Below are positions 1-7,532 of a stretch of 64,000 nt of DNA, in pieces. Numbering within the stretch: the first letter of the stretch is position 1; every line of letters begins with the position of its first letter. The position numbers were made by a program, and so were the translations under genes. The notes below the pieces were generated by a model. That model saw only the letters and a program-made list of their open reading frames with translations. It was not told where the DNA came from and searched no databases. The stretch comes from Hydrogenophaga flava NBRC 102514 (GTDB lineage: Bacteria; Pseudomonadota; Gammaproteobacteria; Burkholderiales; Burkholderiaceae_C), in contig NZ_BCTF01000014.1 of assembly GCF_001571145.1 (NCBI RefSeq), forward strand, positions 85,025 to 149,024, in the 5' to 3' direction.

Positions 1-2
1 CG

Positions 3-1295
3 GTGGGTGACATGTACGCCGGTGGCCTGCTGCCCGGCCTGATGCTGGTGGGCCTGTATCTGGCCTTCATCGCTGCCGTGGCCATCTTCAAGCCCGACTG
101 GGTGCCGGCGCTCCCTCAAGAGGCGCGCATCTACCGTGAACCCAACGGCGCGAGCGGCCACCGTTCGCTGCTGGTGCTGCTGGCAATCTGCGGCGTGGCT
201 GGCTACATCTGGGCCCAGAACCACAACGCCATCATCAACCCGATGATCGGGCGCGAAATGGAGGCCGCAGGCGACGAGGTGGTCATCATGTCCATCACCG
301 TGGCCTCGCTGCTGGCACTGGTCCTGGCCATCGTCAACCGCGTCACCCGCATGGGCCTGCTGTCCCGCCTGGCCGAGCAGGTCACCTTCGTGCTGATCCC
401 TCCGCTGGTGCTGATCTTCCTGGTGCTGGGCACCATCTTCCTGGGCATTGCAACGCCCACCGAAGGCGGCGCCATGGGTGCCCTGGGCGCGCTGATCATG
501 GCGGCTTCTCGCAAGCGCCTGAGCTTCGATCTGATGCGGCAGGCCGGCGAGAACACGACCAAGCTGGCGATCTTCGTGCTGTCGATCCTGATCGGCTCCA
601 CCGTGTTCAGCTTCACCTTCAATGCTGCCGATGGCCACATCTGGGTCGAGCACCTGTTCGACAAGCTGCCGGGCGGTGCGCTGGGCTTCCTGATCATCGT
701 GAACCTGCTGGTCTTCGTGCTGGGCATGTTCATCGACTTCTTCGAGATCGCCTTCATCGTGGTCCCGATGCTCGCGCCGGTGGCGGCCAAGGTGCTGCCG
801 GAGCTGCTGCCCGAAGGTGCGCCGCCGGAGATGGCGCTGATCTGGTTCGGCATCATCCTCGCGATGAACCTGCAGACATCGTTCCTCACGCCGCCCTTCG
901 GCTTCGCGCTGTTCTATCTGCGCTCGGTGGCCGCCCGCAACGACTACACCGACCATGTCACCAAGCAGCGCATCCCCGCGGTGACCACGGCGCAGATCTA
1001 CAAGGGCTCCATCGCCTTCATCATCCTGCAGCTGATCATGGTGTCGGTCGTCATTGCCTACCCGAAGCTGGTGATCGGCAACATCGAGGCCGCCGCCAAG
1101 GTGGACGACGCGACCGTGACCGACATGCTCAACAACATGCCGGGCCTCGAACAGGAAGAGGAACAGGACCCGACCCAGGGCATGGAGGGTGCCGAACAGC
1201 CTGCCGAAGGCGATGCGGCCGCACCCGCCGAAGAGGAGGTCGATCCTGCCAAGGCGCTGGAAGACGAACTCAAGAGCGAGAAGAAGGGGCAGTGA
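3..1295 (+). CDS. TRAP transporter large permease subunit (DctM-like), 5' end outside window
   Basis: Membrane subunit of a tripartite ATP-independent periplasmic (TRAP) transporter, which imports organic acids or similar solutes using an ion gradient and a periplasmic binding protein. The readable 430 residues are rich in hydrophobic helices and match the second half of DctM-type permeases, including a [14 protein letters not shown] stretch at the very start and an [14 protein letters not shown] loop around residue 150. The true start lies before base 1, so no start codon is assigned. The last ~45 residues form an acidic Glu/Ala/Pro-rich cytoplasmic-type tail that ordinary DctM proteins lack. 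The substrate cannot be told because the binding protein is not in the window. dut follows 23 bp after the stop. Confidence 0.88.
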   Translation: MGDMYAGGLLPGLMLVGLYLAFIAAVAIFKPDWVPALPQEARIYREPNGASGHRSLLVLLAICGVAGYIWAQNHNAIINPMIGREMEAAGDEVVIMSITVASLLALVLAIVNRVTRMGLLSRLAEQVTFVLIPPLVLIFLVLGTIFLGIATPTEGGAMGALGALIMAASRKRLSFDLMRQAGENTTKLAIFVLSILIGSTVFSFTFNAADGHIWVEHLFDKLPGGALGFLIIVNLLVFVLGMFIDFFEIAFIVVPMLAPVAAKVLPELLPEGAPPEMALIWFGIILAMNLQTSFLTPPFGFALFYLRSVAARNDYTDHVTKQRIPAVTTAQIYKGSIAFIILQLIMVSVVIAYPKLVIGNIEAAAKVDDATVTDMLNNMPGLEQEEEQDPTQGMEGAEQPAEGDAAAPAEEEVDPAKALEDELKSEKKGQ

Positions 1296-1318
1296 GCCCC
1301 TTCAGCGGAACCCGAAAC

Positions 1319-1768
1319 ATGCAGATTGATGTCAAGGTGCTGGATCCGCGCATGGCGGACCAGCTTCCCTCCTACGCAACGGCCGGCAGCGCAGGCCTGG
1401 ATCTGCGCGCCTGCCTGGACGCGCCGCTGACCCTGGCGCCCAACGCCTGGCAGCTGGTGCCGACCGGGCTGGCGATCCACCTCGCCGACCCGGGCTACGC
1501 GGCCATGATCCTGCCCCGGTCGGGGCTGGGCCACAAGCACGGCATCGTGCTGGGCAACCTGGTCGGACTGATCGACAGCGACTACCAGGGGCAGCTGATG
1601 GTGAGCGCCTGGAACCGCAGCGACGTGGCCTTCACCATCGAACCCATGGAACGCATTGCGCAGATGGTCATCGTGCCGGTGGTGCAGGCCCGCTTCAATG
1701 TGGTGAGTGATTTCGCCGAGGCCAGCGAACGCGGCGCAGGCGGCTACGGATCGACAGGGCGGGGCTGA
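1319..1768 (+). CDS. dut: dUTP diphosphatase
   Basis: Hydrolyses dUTP to dUMP and pyrophosphate, keeping uracil out of DNA and feeding thymidylate synthesis. The 149-residue length is that of the trimeric enzyme. All five motifs are visible: [10 protein letters not shown] (motif 1), [10 protein letters not shown] (motif 2), GLIDSDYQG with the catalytic Asp (motif 3), an ERIAQMV segment (motif 4) and the Gly-rich [13 protein letters not shown] tail (motif 5). The ATG at 1319 is preferred over an in-frame GTG at 1292 that overlaps the TRAP gene, because family similarity begins at MQIDVKVLD. It converges on the SlyD-like gene, with 27 bp between the stops. Confidence 0.97.
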   Translation: MQIDVKVLDPRMADQLPSYATAGSAGLDLRACLDAPLTLAPNAWQLVPTGLAIHLADPGYAAMILPRSGLGHKHGIVLGNLVGLIDSDYQGQLMVSAWNRSDVAFTIEPMERIAQMVIVPVVQARFNVVSDFAEASERGAGGYGSTGRG

Positions 1769-1795
1769 CAGGCGCAGCCCGCGCGCTGCGTCAGT

Positions 1796-2335
1796 TCAGT
1801 GCAGGGTGGGCGCCTGAGGTGGTTCGTCGCCGGAACCTGAGGAGTCCACCTGCATCCGGAAGAAGCCGGTGCCCAGCGTGCCCCGGCCGATTTCGCTGAC
1901 CTCGGCCTCGCGCACGTCGTGCACTTTCAGCAGGATGCGCAGTGCGATGCCCGCCAGCGGGTGGTTGCCGTCCATGACCACGTGGTCCGGGTAGATGTCG
2001 CTGACGAAGAACAGACGGTCTTTGGGGGCAGCGGCACTGCAACCCTCCGGCAGCCCCTCGAAGCCCATGCCTTCTTCCAGATGTTCCGGAAACAGGTGGC
2101 GCGGCTCCAGGAACAGCAGCCGGTCGTCGTAGTCACCGAATGCGTCGTGCGGCTCCAGCTGCAGTTCCAGCGAGTCGCCGGCCTCATGGCCCTGGAGCGC
2201 TTTCTCCAGGCTGGCCAGCAGATCGTTGCCACCCACCAGGAACTCGACTGGCTCGTCGAGTGCATCGAGTTCTTCGCCCAGCGTGTCCTTGAGTGTCCAG
2301 GTCAGCGCGACCACACATTGTTCGGTGATTTTCAT
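1796..2335 (-). CDS. FKBP-type peptidyl-prolyl isomerase, SlyD-like
   Basis: Predicted prolyl isomerase/chaperone of the SlyD/FkpB branch, probably cytoplasmic as no signal peptide is seen. At 179 residues it has the SlyD arrangement: an N-terminal FKBP half (MKITEQCVVALTWTL, then the LVGGNDLL segment), an inserted chaperone flap near residues 70-120, and a return to the FKBP fold (DGNHPLAG, a signature of SlyD proteins). The His/Cys-rich metal-binding tail of E. coli SlyD is absent, replaced by a short acidic Ser/Gly tail. Start at 2335 is chosen because the family begins with MKI. The start region abuts the divergent cupin gene, whose ATG is 15 bp away. Confidence 0.85.
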   Translation of the reverse strand: MKITEQCVVALTWTLKDTLGEELDALDEPVEFLVGGNDLLASLEKALQGHEAGDSLELQLEPHDAFGDYDDRLLFLEPRHLFPEHLEEGMGFEGLPEGCSAAAPKDRLFFVSDIYPDHVVMDGNHPLAGIALRILLKVHDVREAEVSEIGRGTLGTGFFRMQVDSSGSGDEPPQAPTLH

Positions 2336-2349
2336 CCGACAATTGTCCC

Positions 2350-3522
2350 ATGACACCACACACCGATTCCATCGCAGGCGCGCCTTCCGTGGACCTGCCG
2401 GCGCAGATGCTGGGGGGCATGACGCCGGCCCGGTTCATGCAACGCTACTGGCAGAAAAAGCCCTTGCTGATCCGCAACGCCTTCCCCGGCTTTCAGCCCC
2501 TGCTCACGCGTCCCGAGCTATTTGCTCTGGCGGCGCAGGAATCGGTCGAGTCCCGCCTGATTGTGCACAAGCCGGCCGGGTGGCAACTCCGGCACGGCCC
2601 CTTTGCCCGGACCGCCTTTCCGCCGCTCAAGCAGAAGCGCTGGACCCTGCTCGTGCAGGGGGTGGACCTTCACATGGACGCGGCGCACGAGCTGCTGGGC
2701 AGGTTCCGTTTTGTGCCCGACGCGCGCCTGGACGACCTGATGATTTCCTGGGCCAGCGATGGGGGGGGTGTAGGGCCCCATTTCGACAGCTACGACGTGT
2801 TCCTGCTGCAGTCCAGCGGCCAGCGTCTCTGGCGCATCGGAAGGCAGAAAGACCTGTCGCTGGAGCCGGGTGTGCCGCTCAAGATACTGAGCAACTTCGA
2901 ACCCGAGCAGGAGCACCTGCTCAACCCCGGCGACATGTTGTACCTGCCACCGCGCTGGGCGCACGATGGCATCGCTGTGGGTGACGACTGCATGACCTAC
3001 TCGGTGGGGTTCCGCGTGCCCCCGCGCGGAGGGCTTGCCGGCGAGCTGCTCCAGCGCATGGCCGATGAGTTTGAAGACAGCACGCTGTACCGCGACCCCG
3101 GGCAGGAGGCCACCGACCACCCGGCCGCGATGCCGCTTTCGCTGGAGGCCTTTGCGGTCGATGCCCTGCAGCGCATGCTGGCTGATCGGACCTCGCTGGC
3201 CTGCGCCCTTGGCGAGGTGATGACCGAGCCCAAACCCCGTGTGTGGTTCGAGGAGCCCGCAGGCCCATGGCAGCCAGGGTCGGCGTTGCGCCTGGATCGG
3301 CGCACCCGCATGATGTACGACGCAAGGCACCTGTTCATCAATGGCGAGAGCTTTCGTGCCGGCGGCACCGACGCCCGCCTCATGCGTACCCTGGCCGATG
3401 AGCGTCGCCTGGATGCCGCCAGGGTGCGCCGCGCCAGTGCCGACGCTCAGGCCCTGTTGCTGGACTGGTTCGAGGCCGGCTGGCTCCATGCGGAATCCAC
3501 GGCAGGTGGCGAAAAGGACTGA
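2350..3522 (+). CDS. JmjC/cupin ribosomal oxygenase-like protein (YcfD/RoxA family)
   Basis: Predicted Fe(II)/2-oxoglutarate oxygenase related to E. coli RoxA, which hydroxylates an arginine of ribosomal protein L16. The 390 residues begin with a family-typical segment (GGMTPARFMQRYWQKKPLLIRNAFP) of which the QKKPLLIR part is diagnostic. The metal-binding HxD is H144-F-D146 in the GVGPHFDSYDVF motif, and LYLPPRWAHDGIA near residue 200 supplies the distal His. The C-terminal half is the helical/winged dimerisation region. A run of eight G at 2761-2768 lies just before the HxD and stays in frame. There is no Shine-Dalgarno; a GACAAT box ends 6 nt before the ATG, so the mRNA may be leaderless. 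The L16 target is known for the family, not shown here. Confidence 0.88.
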   Translation: MTPHTDSIAGAPSVDLPAQMLGGMTPARFMQRYWQKKPLLIRNAFPGFQPLLTRPELFALAAQESVESRLIVHKPAGWQLRHGPFARTAFPPLKQKRWTLLVQGVDLHMDAAHELLGRFRFVPDARLDDLMISWASDGGGVGPHFDSYDVFLLQSSGQRLWRIGRQKDLSLEPGVPLKILSNFEPEQEHLLNPGDMLYLPPRWAHDGIAVGDDCMTYSVGFRVPPRGGLAGELLQRMADEFEDSTLYRDPGQEATDHPAAMPLSLEAFAVDALQRMLADRTSLACALGEVMTEPKPRVWFEEPAGPWQPGSALRLDRRTRMMYDARHLFINGESFRAGGTDARLMRTLADERRLDAARVRRASADAQALLLDWFEAGWLHAESTAGGEKD

Positions 3523-3525
3523 GAG

Positions 3526-4038
3526 ATGACACAGCAGCCGACACCGGACGATCTCCCGGCATTGCCGGAAGGGCGCATTCAGGGGCGCCGCGAGTTTGCG
3601 GATCTGGTGCGGCTGGCGCTGCAGACCGCCGCCCGCGATGGCTGGCCCCAGATCGTGCTCAGTGATCCTGATTTCGCCGACTGGCCTCTGGGAGAAAGGG
3701 TGGTCATTGACGCCCTCAATGACTGGGCTGGTCGCGGCAGAAAGATCCAGTTGATGGCCGCGGACTTTGACCGGCTGCGCGAGCTGCATCCAAGACTCGT
3801 GCAATGGCGAACGACCTGGTCACACATCGTCGAAGCCCACGCATGTCGCTCGGTGGCGGGGGGCGAACTGCCCAGTGCGATTTGGTCGCAGGACTGGACC
3901 ATGGAGCGCTTGGACATCGGCCGCTGCCTGATGGTGGCCAGCCGGCGGCCGGAGCGCCGAACGTTGCTCCAGGAACAGCTGCAGGCCTGCTGGCAGCAGG
4001 GCAGCCCTTCATTTCCTGCGACGGTTCTCGGGTTGTGA
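3526..4038 (+). CDS. Conserved hypothetical protein, 170 aa
   Basis: Uncharacterised protein that starts 4 bp after the cupin oxygenase stop and is probably co-transcribed with it. It has no signal peptide or membrane helix. The sequence alternates short strands and helices, with IVLSDPDFADWPLGERVVIDAL around residues 45-65 followed by GRGRKIQLMAADFDRLRELHPR. That pattern resembles a small alpha/beta fold dealing with a phosphodiester or nucleotide, as in PLD-like N-terminal halves, but no catalytic motif is present. It looks like the small betaproteobacterial family often found beside this cupin gene; this is recollection, not a search. Real coding status is supported by tight spacing and an ATG preceded by a GAGAG-type ribosome site. 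Confidence 0.7.
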   Translation: MTQQPTPDDLPALPEGRIQGRREFADLVRLALQTAARDGWPQIVLSDPDFADWPLGERVVIDALNDWAGRGRKIQLMAADFDRLRELHPRLVQWRTTWSHIVEAHACRSVAGGELPSAIWSQDWTMERLDIGRCLMVASRRPERRTLLQEQLQACWQQGSPSFPATVLGL

Positions 4039-4128
4039 CAAGAGCCCCAACGGCGTGTGTTTTTGCAACGCCAACTGTCAACAAAAGAAAAAGTTGACAA
4101 GGGTAAATACGGGTGTGCAATTCAGGCG

Positions 4129-4134
4129 TATGAT
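4129..4134 (+). promoter_or_regulatory. Candidate -10 box (TATGAT)
   Basis: TATGAT is close to the sigma-70 consensus and would start transcription near 4141. A perfect TTGACA sits at 4094-4099 but is 29 bp away, too far to be its -35, so the promoter assignment is tentative. It is the best promoter upstream of both the possible small RNA and the lipoprotein gene. Confidence 0.4.
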
Positions 4135-4140
4135 TCCGCA

Positions 4141-4211
4141 CCAGATCGCAATCGTTAATAGCGGTAAGCGACTGGGTCAGCCAAGCCCGGATCATCGATT
4201 CGGGTTTTTTT
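4141..4211 (+). ncRNA. Possible small RNA or structured 5' leader
   Basis: About 70 nt between the TATGAT box and an intrinsic terminator-like hairpin (arms 4186-4191 and 4199-4204, then T7 at 4205-4211). This could be an independent small RNA, or an attenuating leader of the lipoprotein gene 49 bp further on. No Rfam family is recognised and no coding frame of note lies inside. Part of the remaining 4039-4259 gap shows nothing else. Confidence 0.35.
4186..4211 (+). terminator. Intrinsic terminator-like hairpin
   Basis: CCCG/CGGG stem with two weaker pairs and a 7-nt loop, followed directly by seven T. It may end the cupin/170-aa transcript or a small RNA, or attenuate the downstream lipoprotein gene. 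Confidence 0.5.
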
Positions 4212-4259
4212 ATGGTTGATTCAATGTTTTTGTTCTCATCCACATCCTGAGGAATCACC

Positions 4260-4604
4260 ATGAAAAAGACCGTTCTGCTGGCCAGCCTGCTCGCCGCCAT
4301 CGCCCTCACCGCTTGCGGCAAGAAGGAAGAAGCCGCTGCTCCTGCTGCTGCTCCCGCCGTTGAAGCTGCCAAGGACGCCGCTGGCGCCGCTGTCGACGCC
4401 GCCAAGGATGCTGGCGCTGCTGCTGCCAACGCTGGCGCCGCCGCTGGTGCTGCTGCTGCCGACGCCGCTGGTGCCGCTGCCGATGCCGCCAAGGACGCAG
4501 CTGGCGCCGCCGCCGACGCTGCCAAGGCTGGCGCTGACGCTGCCAAGGAAGCTGCCGACAAGGCCGCTGAAGCTGCCAAGGCTGCTGCCAAGCCCGCTCA
4601 GTAA
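4260..4604 (+). CDS. Ala-rich repeat lipoprotein
   Basis: Predicted lipoprotein of 114 residues. Residues 1-19 are a type II signal peptide ending in the lipobox LTAC, with Cys19 as the lipidated residue followed by GKKEE. The rest is almost entirely Ala/Asp/Lys/Glu/Gly in 11-residue-like units of the AAKDAAGAA type, repeated about eight times. This pattern gives a long amphipathic helix as in LEA or apolipoprotein-like proteins. The ATG is preceded by a GAGGA ribosome site and the gene ends at a strong terminator, so it is probably monocistronic and well expressed. The function is unknown; an envelope spacer or stress-protective role is only inference. The repetitive codons make copy-number change likely. 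Confidence 0.82.
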   Translation: MKKTVLLASLLAAIALTACGKKEEAAAPAAAPAVEAAKDAAGAAVDAAKDAGAAAANAGAAAGAAAADAAGAAADAAKDAAGAAADAAKAGADAAKEAADKAAEAAKAAAKPAQ

Positions 4605-4644
4605 TTGCCCAGTTGGTTCGGACTCAGGTCCGAATCTTCCGGTC

Positions 4645-4678
4645 AAAAGAAATGCCGCCCTCGGGCGGCATTTCTTTT
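4645..4678. terminator. Bidirectional intrinsic terminator
   Basis: A perfect 15-bp inverted repeat with a CTCG loop: a GC-rich core flanked by AAAAG on the left and CTTTT on the right. It gives a U-tract on either strand. It separates the lipoprotein gene from the convergent bamC. Confidence 0.92.
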
Positions 4679-4691
4679 GTATGCGCGGCCT

Positions 4692-5822
4692 TTACTTGAG
4701 ATCGGCGGCCAGCAACTGAACAATGCGCTGGCCGTCGGCCGTGGTGTCGGGTTGTCCCTGGGCGTTCAGCACGGACACCGTGGTGCTCGTGCCGCTGCTG
4801 CGGACGGCAATGCGGTATTGCACCGGCTTGGTCTGGGCGGGCGAGCTGCTGAAAAGACGGCTGAAAAAGCCGGGCTTGGCCGACTCGGCGGTGGCGTCTG
4901 CCGGCACGTAGCGCACGAAGTACACGCCCTGGCTGCGATCCCTGTCCTCGACGGTGAACCCGGTGCGGTCCAGCGACAGCCCGACCCTGCGCCAGGCGCG
5001 ATCGAAGTCATCGTCCAGCTGCACCGAGGGCTGGTTGTTGATGGTGACCACACGGGCCGCTGAAGGCGTTGGCGCCGATGCGGTGACTGCCTTGGCCTGG
5101 GCCTCGGTCACGCCAAGCTTGACCATCAGCCGGCGCATGAACTCCGTTTCAAGCTCGGGGTCGGCCGCGCGGGGCTGCCAGACGGTCTGGTCCTTGCGGG
5201 CATCGGTGTAGACCTCGATCATGCCGCGGTGGCTGATGTAGATCTCTGTGGCGCCCGACGGGTTGCGCTCCAGCCGGGTGCGGAACTTGTCCTTCTCCCC
5301 CGTTGAATAGAGGCTGTCGAACACTTTGCCCAGTGTGGAGCGGATGACGTCCTGCGGCAGCTTGGCGCGGTTCTCGGCCCAGTCGGTCTCCATCACGCCC
5401 AGGGTCTCCTGGTCCAGGGTGAGCACGAAGCCGTTCTCCTGCCAGAAGTCCTTGACGGGCCCCCACACCTTGTCGGCAGGACGGTCCACCACCAGCCAGC
5501 GCTGGCTGCCCGCGCGCTCGATGCGGACATCGCCAATCTTGCTGGCGGCGGTGTCAGAGGAGCCTGTGGCGGGCTGGGCCGTCTGGTAGCCGCTGGCCGT
5601 CACGGTGGCGCCGGGCACCTGGTACCGCGACTCGCGGCTGAGCTGGGTCAGGTCCGGCGGCACTTCCAGGGAGTTGACCTGGCGGGCGCTGCGGTAGTCG
5701 ATCTTGTCTTCCTCGAGCACGGAGCAGCCCGTGGCGAGAAAGGCCGCCATGGCCACGGCGCCCCAGCGGAGCGACAGGGTGGGGCGGGTGCGCGAAGACG
5801 GGGTACGTGAGGTGATGGACAT
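4692..5822 (-). CDS. bamC: Outer membrane assembly lipoprotein BamC (NlpB/DapX)
   Basis: Lipoprotein subunit of the BAM complex that folds beta-barrel proteins into the outer membrane. The 376-residue product has a basic N-region, a hydrophobic stretch and a lipobox ending at Cys (LATGC), then the BamC signature just after it: an unstructured VLEEDKIDYRSAR segment and PPDLT, which binds BamD. Two helix-grip domains follow (around residues 110-220 and 260-370). The start at 5822 is chosen because it gives a proper lipoprotein signal; an in-frame extension upstream would run through the dapA junction. dapA lies 44 bp upstream on the same strand, the classic dapA-nlpB order. It ends at a shared bidirectional terminator. 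Confidence 0.9.
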   Translation of the reverse strand: MSITSRTPSSRTRPTLSLRWGAVAMAAFLATGCSVLEEDKIDYRSARQVNSLEVPPDLTQLSRESRYQVPGATVTASGYQTAQPATGSSDTAASKIGDVRIERAGSQRWLVVDRPADKVWGPVKDFWQENGFVLTLDQETLGVMETDWAENRAKLPQDVIRSTLGKVFDSLYSTGEKDKFRTRLERNPSGATEIYISHRGMIEVYTDARKDQTVWQPRAADPELETEFMRRLMVKLGVTEAQAKAVTASAPTPSAARVVTINNQPSVQLDDDFDRAWRRVGLSLDRTGFTVEDRDRSQGVYFVRYVPADATAESAKPGFFSRLFSSSPAQTKPVQYRIAVRSSGTSTTVSVLNAQGQPDTTADGQRIVQLLAADLK

Positions 5823-5866
5823 GGGCAGCTTGGATGACTTCTTGGGGGGAGCTGGCGGCGGGGAGA

Positions 5867-6751
5867 TCAGATCAGTCCGCTCTCTTTGAGCGCAGCCTCG
5901 ACCACCGGTTCCAGCGGAGCGCTCATGGGCGTGAGCGGCAGGCGCATGGTGCCACCACACAGGCCCATGCGTTCCATCGCCCACTTCAAGGGGATCGGAT
6001 TGGCTTCGACGAAGAGGTTCTTGTGCACGGGCATCAGGCGACGCTGGATCTCCATTGCCTTGCGGGCCTCACCGGCGATTGCGGCCACACACAACTCGTG
6101 CATGAGCCGGGGCGCAATGTTGGCGGTCACGCTGACGTTGCCCTGGCCACCACACAGCATCAGGGCGACCGCGGTCGGGTCGTCGCCCGAGTAGATGGCA
6201 AAGCCTTCCGGCGCTTCTCGGATCAGCCACTGGGCGCGCTCGATGTTGCCGGTGGCTTCCTTGATGCCGACGATGCCGGGCACAGCCGCCAGGCGCAGCG
6301 CGGTGTCCACGCTCATGTCGGCCACCGTGCGGCCGGGCACGTTGTAGAGGACGATGGGCAGGTCACCAGTGGCTTCGGCGATCGCCTTGAAGTGCTGGTA
6401 CTGGCCTTCCTGCGTCGGCTTGTTGTAGTAGGGAACCACCTGCAGTTGGCAGTCGGCGCCGACCTTCTTGGCGAATTTCGCCAGCTCGATGGCTTCGGCG
6501 GTGGAGTTGGCGCCGCAGCCGGCCATGATGGGCACACGCTTGGCGGCCTGCTCGACGGAGACGCGGATGATCTCGCAATGCTCCTCGACGCTGACCGTGG
6601 GCGACTCGCCCGTGGTGCCGACGACGCCGATGCAGTCGGTGCCTTCGGCGATGTGCCAGTCGATCAGCTTGCGCAGTGTGGGGTAGTCGACGCTGCCGTC
6701 GGGGTGGAAGGGGGTGACGAGGGCAACGATGCTGCCGGTGATGGTCTTCAT
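5867..6751 (-). CDS. dapA: 4-hydroxy-tetrahydrodipicolinate synthase
   Basis: Condenses pyruvate with aspartate semialdehyde, the first committed step to lysine and meso-diaminopimelate. The 294-residue TIM barrel shows ALVTPF at the N-terminus, the GTTGESPT phosphate/substrate loop, the [12 protein letters not shown] segment with the catalytic Tyr, and GIKEATGN with the Schiff-base lysine. It is transcribed with bamC. A TAGAAT box on the minus strand at 6840-6835 is a plausible -10 element about 85 bp ahead of the ATG. Confidence 0.98.
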   Translation of the reverse strand: MKTITGSIVALVTPFHPDGSVDYPTLRKLIDWHIAEGTDCIGVVGTTGESPTVSVEEHCEIIRVSVEQAAKRVPIMAGCGANSTAEAIELAKFAKKVGADCQLQVVPYYNKPTQEGQYQHFKAIAEATGDLPIVLYNVPGRTVADMSVDTALRLAAVPGIVGIKEATGNIERAQWLIREAPEGFAIYSGDDPTAVALMLCGGQGNVSVTANIAPRLMHELCVAAIAGEARKAMEIQRRLMPVHKNLFVEANPIPLKWAMERMGLCGGTMRLPLTPMSAPLEPVVEAALKESGLI

Positions 6752-6834
6752 GTTCTCGGGCTCAAATCAGAGGCGCCGGCCAATGCGCCGGACACGTTGA
6801 GGAAATCGATCCGGCGGCTCGCGCGCGAATCGTG

Positions 6835-6840
6835 CATTCT
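6835..6840 (-). promoter_or_regulatory. Candidate -10 box for dapA-bamC (TAGAAT)
   Basis: Read on the minus strand the hexamer is TAGAAT followed by GC, the same TAGAATGC string seen upstream of mrpA and of ridA in this window. The distance to dapA allows an 80-nt leader. No clear -35 was found. Confidence 0.4.
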
Positions 6841-6855
6841 ACCCAGCGCGGTCAG

Positions 6856-7404
6856 TCAGTCAGGGAGCAGGTGGCGCGCCGCCAGGGTGGCGTCGGACGG
6901 GCGTTTTCGCAGCGCCGCAATGCGTTGCACGAAGCGCTCCGGGTGGTCACAGAAGCCGTTTTCATAGGCGACCACGTGCAGGCTGGCGCAGGCCTGCAGC
7001 AGCTCGCCCGGCCGCAGCAGGAAGTCGGGGCGCGAGGGTCGGCCGACCGATTCGTTACCGGATGCAAACGTTTCGTAGATCAGCACGCCGCCCTCGGCCA
7101 CGCTGTCCACGATCACGGGCAGCAGCGCGCGCCAGAGGTAGTTGGTCACCACCACGGCGTCGAAGCGTTGTCTTTCGAAGGGCCACGGGCCGTTCTCGAT
7201 GTCGGCCTGCACCACCCGTCCGGCGCTGGCCGCTGCTGCCACGGCGGTGGGGTCCCGGTCCACGCCGGTCACCGCATGGCCGCGGCCGGCGAACCAGCGC
7301 AGGTGCCGGCCCTGTCCGCAGGCCACGTCCAGCACAGTGCCTCCGGCCGGCACCAGGTGGGACCAGCGTTGCACCCAGCGTGAGGGCGACTCCGTGCCGT
7401 GCAT
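6856..7404 (-). CDS. Class I SAM-dependent methyltransferase, TehB-like
   Basis: Predicted cytoplasmic methyltransferase of 182 residues. Motif I is VLDVACGQGRHLRWF near residues 25-40, followed by VTGVDRDPTAV (acidic ribose-binding residue) and FDAVVVTNYLWR (motif IV region). The length and the GQGRH variant suggest the TehB/small-molecule group. The substrate is not predictable. The ATG at 7404 overlaps the stop of the preceding 42-aa membrane peptide as TGATG, so its translation is probably coupled. Longer in-frame starts would read backwards through the MFS gene and are rejected. Confidence 0.85.
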   Translation of the reverse strand: MHGTESPSRWVQRWSHLVPAGGTVLDVACGQGRHLRWFAGRGHAVTGVDRDPTAVAAAASAGRVVQADIENGPWPFERQRFDAVVVTNYLWRALLPVIVDSVAEGGVLIYETFASGNESVGRPSRPDFLLRPGELLQACASLHVVAYENGFCDHPERFVQRIAALRKRPSDATLAARHLLPD

Positions 7405-7532
7405 CAGAAACAGCTCCAGAGCTGGTCGGCCAGGTTCACCAGGAAATCCGGGCGCTGGTAGAGCATCAGCGTGCCCAGCAGGGCCAGAACCACAGTGGCC
7501 CAGACCATCGCCCTGACAGCCAGCGGCTTCAC
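7404..7532 (-). CDS. Small membrane protein, 42 aa
   Basis: A tiny gene that is easily missed. It starts with GTG at 7532, overlapping the stop of the MFS gene (GTGA), and ends with TGA overlapping the next ATG. A GGGAG ribosome site lies 7 nt before the GTG. The product has a basic start (VKPLAVRA), one membrane helix (about residues 9-24, MVWATVVLALLGTLML) and a short tail ending in ADQLWSCF. The two overlaps on the same strand argue that it is translated. The function is unknown; it may assist the neighbouring transporter. Confidence 0.62.
   Translation of the reverse strand: MKPLAVRAMVWATVVLALLGTLMLYQRPDFLVNLADQLWSCF

Noticed and set aside
1292..1318. GTG at 1292 as the start of dut
   Set aside because: It overlaps the TRAP stop and adds residues not seen in dUTPases; ATG 1319 fits.
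4236..4646. Minus-strand Gly/Ser-rich frame opposite the Ala-rich lipoprotein
   Set aside because: It is the complement of the Ala/Asp/Lys repeat and has no ribosome site.
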